From Incurvaria masculella (taxonomy: Eukaryota; Arthropoda; Insecta; Lepidoptera; Incurvariidae), in contig OX335642.1 in NCBI GenBank assembly GCA_946894095.1, positions 8,071,021 through 8,135,020 of the forward strand: a stretch of DNA of 64,000 bases, read 5' to 3'. Within the stretch, counting starts at the first letter, position 1. Each line of letters opens with the position of its first letter. The notes under the pieces are model-generated. The model saw nothing but the letters and a program-made list of their open reading frames with translations, ran no database searches and was not told the origin of the DNA. Both the position numbers and the translations under genes were made by a program. This document shows, one piece after another, positions 56,414 to 64,000 of this stretch.

Positions 56414-57757
56414 ATGGAAAGCCAGGACCATTCCGTGTGCATTGACATGCCAGAGGACCAATTAATGATGTATGACAATCAATCCATAAATTCACAGTCG
56501 GAGGTTAATGTTGTAACACGTAGTGGTGGTGATTATGGACCCAGTTTTTTTTCCTTGGATAACGAATCCAACCAGTCATCTTCAAGTACCGTGGTAAAAC
56601 CAGAAGGTCTCCACGAAAATTGTGTGTTCAATAAACATTACTACAACTTATCGTCCTGGAATCTAAAATATAGTGGTGAAACAGATGTACGTGAATTCAT
56701 TGCCCGTGTCGAAGAGCTTACTTATGCGCGGAAATCTAACTATGACATCGTACTGAGATGTTTCATTGATTTGTTGTCGGGCACTGCTTTGAAATGGTTC
56801 CGTACCGTGAGGGATGGAGTTACGAATTGGGACCAGCTTAAGAAAGCCTTGTTAGAGGAGTACGATAATATCGACTACGTTTTCGACACGGAATCCCGTA
56901 TTCGCTCGTTAAAACAAAAACCTAACCAGAAGTTGTCAGATTTTGTAACAGATGTGAATGATTTGGCAAATAAAATCAAGGGTCAAATTTCCGATATCAT
57001 GCTTTTCGAAATAATAAAACGAAATATGTTACCTAAGTACAATCAATGTCTGATTTACGGTACGATTAAAAATACTTGCGACCTTCTGGCGTATGGTAAG
57101 AAAATTGAACGTTTTAATAATGAGGCCCCCTTCAGTAATATCAAATCAGAGGTGTCCAAAGTTAACAGTTATATTCCTAAAGCCGAGACAGTGTCGACTT
57201 CAAACGCAAACGCTTGTCTCAAATGTAAAAATACGGGCCATTCTTTTAAAAACTGCCCGAATATTTTAATACCTATCTGCTTTGACTGCGGCAAGCTAAA
57301 TGTCACGTCCAAAAATTGTCCCACATGTGCCGCGAAAGGTAACCAAAATTCGAGGTCTACGCCTCAGCCCCACTCTCGGTTCACATCTCGTGCTGAAGCG
57401 TCACACCAACGCAGCGGACAACAATACCCGCCGTGGTATAACAATAATGCAGGCCAATTTAGTGTTAGGCAACAGAATCCTCCAACTTATATTAACAACG
57501 CCAACAATAACAATTTTAATGGCGGTCAATATCCTCGTTTTAGGCCAGTCTATTCAGGCCAATACAATAACTCTTACCGCCCTAGGGGTCAGCAATACCG
57601 ACCTTATTTTCCGAACGCGAGTCACCCCCCGGCGACTCACTTTCACTCATCGAACTACGCCGATAGCGCGCGCGAGCTGCCGCATAACAATATTCGAGCG
57701 ATCGAGGCCCCCCCATCCCCCCCTCAATCTTCCGCTTCTCATACAAAAAACGGGTAA
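56414..57757 (+). CDS. gag: Gag-like structural polyprotein (447 aa)
   Basis: It encodes the particle-forming protein of a Ty3/gypsy element. Residues about 75-235 resemble the retrotransposon gag domain; the segment GTALKWFRTVRDGVTNW (residues 123-139) is its most typical stretch. A CCHC zinc knuckle follows at C268, C271, H276, C281 (spacing 2-4-4) and should bind the element's RNA. A second knuckle at C289, C292, C302 has V297 where His belongs, so it probably cannot bind zinc in the usual way. The C-terminal 120 residues are rich in Asn, Gln, Pro, Arg and Tyr and likely disordered. The first ATG, in good context, is taken as the start. The last sense codons form a -1 slippery site, so part of the protein should be extended into pol. 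The frame is intact. Confidence 0.92.
   Translation: MESQDHSVCIDMPEDQLMMYDNQSINSQSEVNVVTRSGGDYGPSFFSLDNESNQSSSSTVVKPEGLHENCVFNKHYYNLSSWNLKYSGETDVREFIARVEELTYARKSNYDIVLRCFIDLLSGTALKWFRTVRDGVTNWDQLKKALLEEYDNIDYVFDTESRIRSLKQKPNQKLSDFVTDVNDLANKIKGQISDIMLFEIIKRNMLPKYNQCLIYGTIKNTCDLLAYGKKIERFNNEAPFSNIKSEVSKVNSYIPKAETVSTSNANACLKCKNTGHSFKNCPNILIPICFDCGKLNVTSKNCPTCAAKGNQNSRSTPQPHSRFTSRAEASHQRSGQQYPPWYNNNAGQFSVRQQNPPTYINNANNNNFNGGQYPRFRPVYSGQYNNSYRPRGQQYRPYFPNASHPPATHFHSSNYADSARELPHNNIRAIEAPPSPPQSSASHTKNG
57745..57751 (+). promoter_or_regulatory. -1 ribosomal frameshift site (A AAA AAC)
   Basis: The heptamer lies exactly in register with gag codons and is followed by GGG and the gag stop TAA. Slippage by -1 places the ribosome in the pol frame, open since 57688. 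The pol frame has no ATG before the protease active site (first ATG at 57973), so it cannot easily start on its own. Possible stimulatory stems: GCACCGG (57760-57766) with CCGGTGC (57835-57841), and inside it TCGGAA (57781-57786) with TTCCGA (57821-57826). The spacer from the heptamer is 8 nt. Confidence 0.8.
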
Positions 57758-60700
57758 ACGCACCGGCGACTTATACCTCCTCGGAAGAATGGCATGACTG
57801 GTTAAAATTTGTTCATGACTTTCCGAAAGTTAGCCCGGTGCTATCAAACCAACATGGCGATAGGAGGCCTTACGTTCATTTCAAGTTAAATAATAAGGAT
57901 TTTACAGCTCTATTAGATAGTGGAGCCGAGATAAATGTGTTTGGTAATAATTCACATCTTGAAATACTGAATATGGGATATACTTTAGACAAGTCCAAAA
58001 TTTGTTCCGCCTCTACGGCAGACGGGACTAAACAATTTAGTCCAGGCTCAATCCATTGCAATATCGTGGTCGACGGCATTGAAATTCCACTTACTTTTGA
58101 AGTTATTCCAGAAATTAAATCTGATTGCATTTTAGGCACAGAATTTTGGGAAAAGTCCGGTCTATCAAAAAAAATTTCCGGCTGTATAAATAAAAAAATC
58201 ACTTTCTCCATTCCGTCAGAATTTCAGATTTCTTCATTAAACATTGATGGGGCCATTAAAAAAATTAAAGATATTATTTCCAGCTTAGATATCATTAAAA
58301 GTAAAATTTCTAGCTTTAACAGCCCCCGTTCGAGCAAACATTATAAGTTGTTGGATGAATCACTTACTAAGTTATTGTTAGCTTTGGACGACATTCCGTC
58401 TAATAATAACCCGGACATTAAGTCGGCCCGCAAAATAGCCGTCGCTTCTGTGCAAGAGTCAATAGATGTCTTAGAACGCAAAGCGTATCGGCCGAATTCT
58501 CCCCCGCCCACCCTCCCTACGTACGTGCCGCTCGCGTCGGTCGGTGAAACCAAGCCTTCTTCCGGAGCGCTCAATGCCACACATCGCGCTCAGAGCGCAC
58601 AGCCCCCGCATTCTGTTTCTAACGCGCAACAGCTGCATTCTATTTCTAACTCGAGTAATTGTAAACTTTCTCCAGATGAACAATTAATATTAAATAAAAC
58701 GATAGAAAAGTTTGAGTCCATATCTTTTGAAAAATGTGGCCTAGGTCGAACGCATCTTCTTGAATATGAAATTGATACGGAAGGTCCTCCAATCAAACAA
58801 AGGTTCTATCGCATGTCACCCTACAAACAAAAGTTAGTGGACCAATTAATAGATGAAATGATAGACTTGGATGTTCTGGAACCATCATCGTCACCCTGGG
58901 CCAGTCCTGTGTTAGTAGTACCCAAGAAGGACAACTCCTTCCGCCTTTGCATGGACTCTCGTAAACTAAACGCTGTTACAAAAAAATGTAGTTATCCTCT
59001 CCCTCGCATAGATAACATTCTTGATAATTTAAAGGACGCAAAATATATTTCTTCCATTGACTTATCTAAGGCATTTCTTCAGCTCCCTCTGGCAGAATCG
59101 GCTAAGGAAAAGACAGCGATTATCTCACAGGGCCGAGGCTTATTACAATTTAAGGTGGTCCCTTTTGGGCTATCTAACGCACCCCAGAATTTACAGCGCC
59201 TGGTCGATGCGTTACTACCAGGTGCAGAATTCGATGACCATGTGTTTGGTTATCTAGACGACCTAATTATAATTTCCAACAATTTTGCAGACCATATTTC
59301 TTACCTTGACAAAGTTTACGAACGTTTACATTTCGCTAACCTAACAGTTAACCTAAAGAAGTGTGAATTTCTAAAATCTGAGCTGAAATATCTTGGTTAC
59401 GTTATAAACGAGTTCGGCTTAAAGACTGACCCAGCCAAAGTGGAGGCAGTGAAAAACTTTCCAACACCCAAATGTGTCAAAGATGTACGCAGTTTCTTAG
59501 GACTAGCTTCCTACTACCGCCGTTTCATCAAAAATTTCTCTACTATTGCGGCGCCCCTGTCCAATCTCACAAGTTCCATCTCTGAAAAATATTCAAAATT
59601 TAATTGGACACCTGAGGCAGAGGCAGCCTTCGTAAAATTAAAATCCGCCCTCACTTCAGCCCCAGTTTTATGTGTTCCCAATTTTGAAGCCCCCTTTTTC
59701 CTCCACTGTGATGCAAGTTTAGTGGGAATTGGTTCAGCAGTTGTACAAAAGGACGCAAATTTTCAGGAACACCCCGTAGCTTACTATTCGAGAACGCTAA
59801 CAAAACAAGAGCAAGGTTTTTCTACCACCGAAAGGGAATTACTTAGTATTGTGGAAGCTACCACACATTTTAGACATTACCTAGAAGGAACTCATTTCAC
59901 GATTGTGACTGACCATGAAAGCTTGAAATGGTTATATAAACTCGAGAACCCCACGGGCAGGCTCGCCCGTTGGTCTACTAGGCTCTCGCAATTCTCCTTT
60001 GATATCGTCCACAAGAAAGGCAAACTCCATGTTGTCCCGGACGCGTTGTCACGTATTAAGATCGAAAGTGTAAACTCATCCAACCCAAACGTTCCTATAA
60101 CTGATGAGTGGTTTTTGAAAATAAAAAATAGTATACAAAAATCACCCGCTAGTTACCCGAACTTTAGGTTGGAAGACGATAAGCTCTTTCGTTTTTGCAA
60201 ACCTAAATTCAATCTTTTAAATTCATTTTCATGGAAAGAAGTTATTCCCGCTGACCATGTTAAACAGCTAGTAACTGCTACTCACGAGAGCCCTCTATCG
60301 GCACACCTTGGCCCATTTAAATGTTTTAAAAAGTTACAACTGAATTATTACTGGCCCAACATGTTTCCTTCAATCAAATCAATCTTAAGTTCGTGTGAAG
60401 TTTGTTTGGCATTTAAAGCTAATAATCAGCTACCCCATGGTAAAATGTTATTTCAGAAGAAGGTCTACGCTCCAATGCAAACATTAAGTTGCGATCTCAT
60501 TGGTCCTCTGCCGAGGTCTTATTCAGGACACGCATACTTGCTTACTGTAGTTGACATTTTCTCCAAATTTGTATGGTTATGCCCACTTAGAAAAGCCAAT
60601 AGTAAGTCAATAATTAAATTCATTGAAAATGAGATTTTCCTAGTCTATGGCGTGCCATATTGTATGATAAGTGATAATGGCGTGCAGTTCGTCTCTAACG

Positions 60701-61326
60701 AGTTTCAGGCACTTTTAAAAAGGTATAATATCCCTAAATTTTTCAAAAATTGTGTCTATTTCCCACAAAACAATCCAGTGGAAAGACACAATCGTACCAT
60801 TGAATTAGCCATTGCTTCTTATGTTGAGACAGACCATAGAAACTGGACTAAAAATTTACCTAAGATTCAGGCAGCTTTAAATAGCCATGTCAGCTTAGCC
60901 CATGGGTTTTCACCCAATTTTGTAATGACAGGTAGAGAACTCATCTTCGATGGTCGATTCCATAAATTTGCAGATTTCACTAAATTAGAGGAGTTAATTA
61001 TCGATGGTCGCGACGAATGGACCACTAGCTTAAAATCATTGGCAAGCGTTTTTCATCAAATCCAAGCGAACCTGACTCAAGCATATCAAGCTAATGCCAA
61101 ACGCTACAACCTTCGTCGTTCAGTGATACATTTCAATGTAGGTGACATAGTCTGGCGTCGATCCCATGTTCAATCGGACGCCGCTAAATTCTTTTCAAAT
61201 AAATTAGCCCCTCGTTTTATTAAATCTGTGGTCCTTGAGAAAAAATCTGAAAATACATACATTTTGGGCAACATGGATGGTTCCAAGGCAGGCCTAATAC
61301 ATGTGAGTGATATTATTAAATACTAA
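57751..61326 (+). CDS. pol: Pol polyprotein: protease, RT, RNase H, integrase
   Basis: Expressed as a Gag-Pol fusion (about 1637 aa) by -1 frameshifting; about 1191 residues lie in this frame. Residues are counted from the GTG at 57838. Aspartic protease: DSGA with D27, and an ILGTEFW flap-end motif near 96. Reverse transcriptase: from about 322, catalytic D408 (SIDLSKAF) and YLDD at 472-475. RNase H: D625, E667, D692. Integrase: zinc finger H816-H823-C853-C856, catalytic D886, D946, E982 (spacing D-59-D-35-E, the classic DD35E form), and a C-terminal module (KLAPRF) like the GPY/F domain near 1120. All catalytic residues that I can check are present and no stop or frameshift interrupts them, so the protein may be functional. 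The order RNase H before integrase identifies Ty3/gypsy rather than copia. The first in-frame ATG comes after the protease active site, which argues against independent initiation. Confidence 0.95.
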   Translation, partial: RVNAPATYTSSEEWHDWLKFVHDFPKVSPVLSNQHGDRRPYVHFKLNNKDFTALLDSGAEINVFGNNSHLEILNMGYTLDKSKICSASTADGTKQFSPGSIHCNIVVDGIEIPLTFEVIPEIKSDCILGTEFWEKSGLSKKISGCINKKITFSIPSEFQISSLNIDGAIKKIKDIISSLDIIKSKISSFNSPRSSKHYKLLDESLTKLLLALDDIPSNNNPDIKSARKIAVASVQESIDVLERKAYRPNSPPPTLPTYVPLASVGETKPSSGALNATHRAQSAQPPHSVSNAQQLHSISNSSNCKLSPDEQLILNKTIEKFESISFEKCGLGRTHLLEYEIDTEGPPIKQRFYRMSPYKQKLVDQLIDEMIDLDVLEPSSSPWASPVLVVPKKDNSFRLCMDSRKLNAVTKKCSYPLPRIDNILDNLKDAKYISSIDLSKAFLQLPLAESAKEKTAIISQGRGLLQFKVVPFGLSNAPQNLQRLVDALLPGAEFDDHVFGYLDDLIIISNNFADHISYLDKVYERLHFANLTVNLKKCEFLKSELKYLGYVINEFGLKTDPAKVEAVKNFPTPKCVKDVRSFLGLASYYRRFIKNFSTIAAPLSNLTSSISEKYSKFNWTPEAEAAFVKLKSALTSAPVLCVPNFEAPFFLHCDASLVGIGSAVVQKDANFQEHPVAYYSRTLTKQEQGFSTTERELLSIVEATTHFRHYLEGTHFTIVTDHESLKWLYKLENPTGRLARWSTRLSQFSFDIVHKKGKLHVVPDALSRIKIESVNSSNPNVPITDEWFLKIKNSIQKSPASYPNFRLEDDKLFRFCKPKFNLLNSFSWKEVIPADHVKQLVTATHESPLSAHLGPFKCFKKLQLNYYWPNMFPSIKSILSSCEVCLAFKANNQLPHGKMLFQKKVYAPMQTLSCDLIGPLPRSYSGHAYLLTVVDIFSKFVWLCPLRKANSKSIIKFIENEIFLVYGVPYCMISDNGVQFVSNEFQALLKRYNIPKFFKNCVYFPQNNPVERHNRTIELAIASYVETDHRNWTKNLPKIQAALNSHVSLAHGFSPNFVMTGRELIFDGRFHKFADFTKLEELIIDGRDEWTTSLKSLASVFHQIQANLTQAYQANAKRYNLRRSVIHFNVGDIVWRRSHVQSDAAKFFSNKLAPRFIKSVVLEKKSENTYILGNMDGSKAGLIHVSDIIKY

Positions 61327-62460
61327 AAAAAAAAAATTTATTAAAACTTTTGTTGAACTGGTTTGCATTTCTTTGATATATTTGGTCATAAATTTAAACA
61401 ATAACTTTAAGTAACAATAAGTTACAAAATTTTTAAATGGTTAAATTCTCTATTAAATTGTATCTTGTGTCACACGCCCTAAAAAGGAGCCAGGTGTCAA
61501 GGGATACATGGATGACGGTAATTCTTGGAGAAGTTTTTTTAGTAAAACAAGCTATACTCCAATAGTTAGGTTAGGGTCAGTCGTGCGCGGTTGTTTTTTT
61601 GGAATATTTTTCGAACGCACGTTAATATCTAAAGCCTTATTGAAAAAATATCCCGTGAACGGTATTGGCAAGGGAATTCACGTTAATAAATAAAAAGCCC
61701 TATCCTTGCTCACGGACGGTTACGTGGGAATCCGTGTTATAAATCTAAGCCTTATCCCGCATCTAGGTGTTCGGTCACAAATCATGCCGACACACTACCT
61801 AGGTTAGATTCGTTTTGGTATGTTTATTTAAGTTTTAGTATATGTCTTGTTCTTGGAAAATTTTGTCTTTGGAAAAAAATATATTTTGTCTTTTAAAAAA
61901 AAATGTGCTTGTGTCACAATGTACTATTGGGTACACGTGTGTCCTGGGCGATATGGAACGCGGTCGAGTTAACGTTCTTTGTTATAAATTAAAGCCTTAT
62001 CGACTCACCGGTGCGCGGTTTTTTATGGTATTTTTGAAACGCACGTTAAACGCCCAAGCCTTATTCAAAATATCCCGCAGGACGGTTGGTTGAGAATCCT
62101 GCGTAGCAAAAAATAAAGCCTTATCTCTCAAACTTATGTGTACGGTCACTCTTGTGTCGTCACAGCTGGAGGCGGTTGTAGAACCTCCATATAAATATAA
62201 GCCTTATCTACACTCCACATTGTTCGAATCCGTTAAAATCAGTTCGACAAATTCTTAGTTAGGTTAGGGTCTTTCACAGACGTCCGCGAAGCAAACCAGC
62301 CTCGCGTTCGTCGGGTTTTTTTTTTCTTCTCCCTCTTTCTTTTACCTCCACCTCACTTAACCTCACCCCTCACCCTATTCCCTAGCAAGCTTGCGCCCTC
62401 CCACCCTAACACCAACCACCTTACCCAACCCAGTATGATAGATAATTTAAAAGAAAGGAT
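61327..62460 (+). other. Untranslated 3' region with TATAAAT/GCCTTAT motif array
   Basis: No env-like frame; the longest frames are under 85 codons. GCCTTAT occurs exactly at 61634, 61749, 61994, 62058, 62118 and 62201 (a GCCCTAT variant at 61697). Three are preceded by TATAAAT starting exactly 11 nt upstream (61738, 61983, 62190). A larger module, GTGCGCGGTT...CGAACGCACGTTAA...AAGCCTTATT...ATCCCG...GACGG, is repeated at 61583 and 62011, about 428 bp apart. Confidence 0.7.
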
Positions 62461-63660
62461 ACGACAGGATAAGTGAATGATGATGTAAGCAAGTGGTTCC
62501 TACCCTTTTCCCCATATCTGTCCTCTGTCACTAGTAAGTGGTCTCAACCGAGTCACTTACGTAGACAAGGCATACAGCGCATTCACCGCGCTTTATTTTA
62601 TGTTAGTTCTTTTGGTTATTCTCTATTTTTTTTTCTCTTTTCTTTTTTTTCTTTTAACAGCTATAGTGTACTGTAACGGGCAACACGTCGCGTCAGACAC
62701 GTTCAGCTGAAAACACATAATGGTGTATTTTGTGATAGATGCCGCCTCCCATGAGGGGGGCAAAATTCTATAGAATCTCTAGGTGCAGGCCATACCCCAT
62801 TTAACGCTTCTCGACTGGCGGTGCACTAGGCACCTACCTAGGGCCAAGATGAGACACGAGACAGTTCGCGTGTCTTGATCTGAAGGGGTTTTACGAGTTC
62901 TCACTCTGAGGCTCACCAATTACAACCAGTTTTTTTATGTTAAGTCGGCATAATAAGACTGGTTGGGTTGCATTATTTAGTTTTAAGTTCCAAACAACCA
63001 TACCCTCCCAACACATGTTCTCTGTACATACCTGTATATAAAAATACTTATAAGTCGTATTTAGATAAAATTTACTCTAGGTAAGAACAAGGATATGACA
63101 TTTATAAAGCGTCCCTTATAAAAAGGCACTTATTATTTTGGATTTTGAGCGTCTACGGGTTAAATGTTAATGACGTTTCCCATAGGATTCTATTCGGTTA
63201 ATGTAAACCATTTTGAAGACTGCTGAGTCTTATTTGCCAAATCATTTCATGTGTCTCAAAACGCGTTCGTGAGTGTTGGTAAAACTTTCGTATTAATTGT
63301 ACAATTGTAAATATTGCTAATTTTAGTTTAAACTTAAAATTAATTTATAGGCGCACAATAGCGACCAATAAGAGTAGGAACTCTAAATAAATATGGCATA
63401 GTGAGCCACTGAACATATAAACTCTCGGAAAGACAAAATTAAACACGGATTTTGAGAAAATTCAAATTGTATTAAGATATAAACATGCTAATTATATAAA
63501 TACAATTAAAATACTTAAGCGTAGGTACTTAGTTAGTTAGTTAGTTAGTTAGTTAGTTCGCGTTCAGAGTGACACATCTTAAGTAGGATGTCGCTAGACA
63601 CATTATAGTATTTAGAAAGTATACGGAATGTTAGAAATATAATGTCCGGAACACACAGTG
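62461..63660. other. Non-coding; polypyrimidine tract at 62620-62660
   Basis: A T/C tract ending TTTTAACAG (62650-62660) looks like a 3' splice site but no exon follows. A G-run (GAGGGGGGCA at 62754) could act as a polypurine tract; no LTR follows that matches upstream sequence. Nothing else is recognised. Confidence 0.4.
63529..63558. repeat. (TTAG)n microsatellite
   Basis: About seven uninterrupted TTAG units. Confidence 0.9.
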
Positions 63661-63664
63661 GTTC

Positions 63665-64000
63665 CTACTATCGCTTTAATAATGCTGGTGGACACAACTT
63701 CGCTTAATAATGTTTTCTCATACTTGTCTTAATCCTTATTATTGAAAATACACTCAAGGACAAAACTTCCTTTATTGATGTTTTTTTTTCTTAAATTATT
63801 TGTCTTAATTCTTATTATCGAAAGTACACTCATAGATACAACTTCTTTAGTGATGTTTATTTTTATACGTATCTCAATTTTCCTTATTATTGAAAGTACA
63901 CTCAAGGACACAACTTGTTCTCTTTATGCCTTGCTTTTCTTGTTTTTATTTAAAAAAAAAGACATTCATGAATATAATTTTGGCTAGTAATGTTTCTTCT
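63665..64000 (+). repeat. Tandem repeat, period about 75 bp, running off the window
   Basis: CTTATTAT(T/C)GAAA(A/G)TACACTC, A(A/T)(G)GA(C/T)A(C/A)AACTT and TGATGTTT occur in three clear units (63735, 63811, 63884), with a partial unit before (GGACACAACTTCGC at 63691) and another diverged one at the right edge. The small frames here on both strands (63729-63987) are the repeat read in frame. Confidence 0.75.

Larger units (their letters stand above)
55629..62700 (+). mobile_element. Ty3/gypsy retrotransposon, internal region with intact gag-pol
   Basis: It comprises a leader (55644-56413), gag, a -1 frameshift site, pol and a 1.4-kb untranslated tail. Domain order in pol is protease, reverse transcriptase, RNase H, integrase, which defines Ty3/gypsy (Metaviridae). 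Both frames are uninterrupted, so the insertion is probably young. No env-like frame follows pol. No LTR pair was found between 54000 and 64000; the 3' boundary is a guess and the 3' LTR may lie beyond the window. Clade is not assigned. Confidence 0.75.

Noticed and set aside
57300..57797. 165-residue open frame overlapping the end of gag in the third register
   Set aside because: It overlies the Asn/Gln/Pro-rich part of gag, where repetitive codons keep another frame open by chance. It has no known domain, and gag is the clear coding frame.
61508..62093. Possible env remnant after pol
   Set aside because: The frames are 61 and 83 codons, not related to each other, and coincide with the repeated motif module; no signal peptide or transmembrane pattern convincing for an envelope.
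62620..62660. 3' splice site for a spliced env transcript
   Set aside because: The polypyrimidine tract and AACAG look right but no coding frame follows.
63281..63312. TTGTACAATTG as the end of a 3' LTR matching CTACAATTGG at 55623
   Set aside because: Only about eight bases agree and the sequence before them is unrelated, so it cannot be an LTR pair.

Overview
The window looks like repeat-rich, gene-poor DNA from an insect, most likely a moth or butterfly. Three things support this: a short block of the insect telomere repeat (CCTAA/TTAGG) at 6741-6784; several interspersed repeats I recognise as very common in Lepidoptera (for example the family that opens with GGGTTCCGTACCC and closes with a GCGAGTCCGACTCGC palindrome and TTGGCCGG); and an insect-type Ty3/gypsy retrotransposon. 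I see no convincing host gene, tRNA gene or rRNA gene. Almost every short open frame outside 56414-61326 is chance or a repeat read in frame, so the window is probably intergenic or one large intron.

The only strong coding region is the retrotransposon. gag (56414-57757) carries a capsid-like domain, one intact zinc knuckle and one knuckle whose His is replaced. pol (57751-61326) carries protease, reverse transcriptase, RNase H and integrase, all with their catalytic residues. The frames are joined by a textbook -1 frameshift signal: A AAA AAC at 57745-57751, one sense codon before the gag stop, with a possible nested stem structure beginning 8 nt downstream. No env-like frame follows. The 1.4 kb after pol holds a repeated TATAAAT-(4 nt)-GCCTTAT motif. 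A primer-binding-site-like sequence lies at 55629-55643, but I could not find a pair of LTRs.

The remaining ~55 kb is a mosaic of small repeats. (1) A tRNA-headed SINE of about 370-385 bp has some 17 full, partial or rearranged copies, concentrated in 23-50 kb; one is split by a nested LINE 3' tail. (2) The GGGTTCCGTACCC family has six copies. (3) Non-autonomous DNA-transposon-like elements are present: a 542-bp TTAA-flanked element with 14-bp inverted termini at 50420-50961, with two relatives; a pair of inverted ~160-bp copies at 8.9 and 10.4 kb; a hairpin family at 7.6, 38.8 and 54.0 kb; and an element with 17-bp inverted termini at 48.4 kb. (4) Several minisatellites occur. (5) There are striking palindromes: a 108-bp inverted repeat with telomere repeats in its loop (6606-6893), and a perfect 66-bp-arm palindrome carrying TGACGTCA sites (53394-53559). 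A relic of a Jockey/CR1-type reverse transcriptase lies on the minus strand at 15295-15420.

These elements do not form a pathway. They record successive and nested insertions, of which the gypsy element seems youngest because both its frames are intact. Assignments to named repeat families rest on memory of sequence patterns, not on searches.
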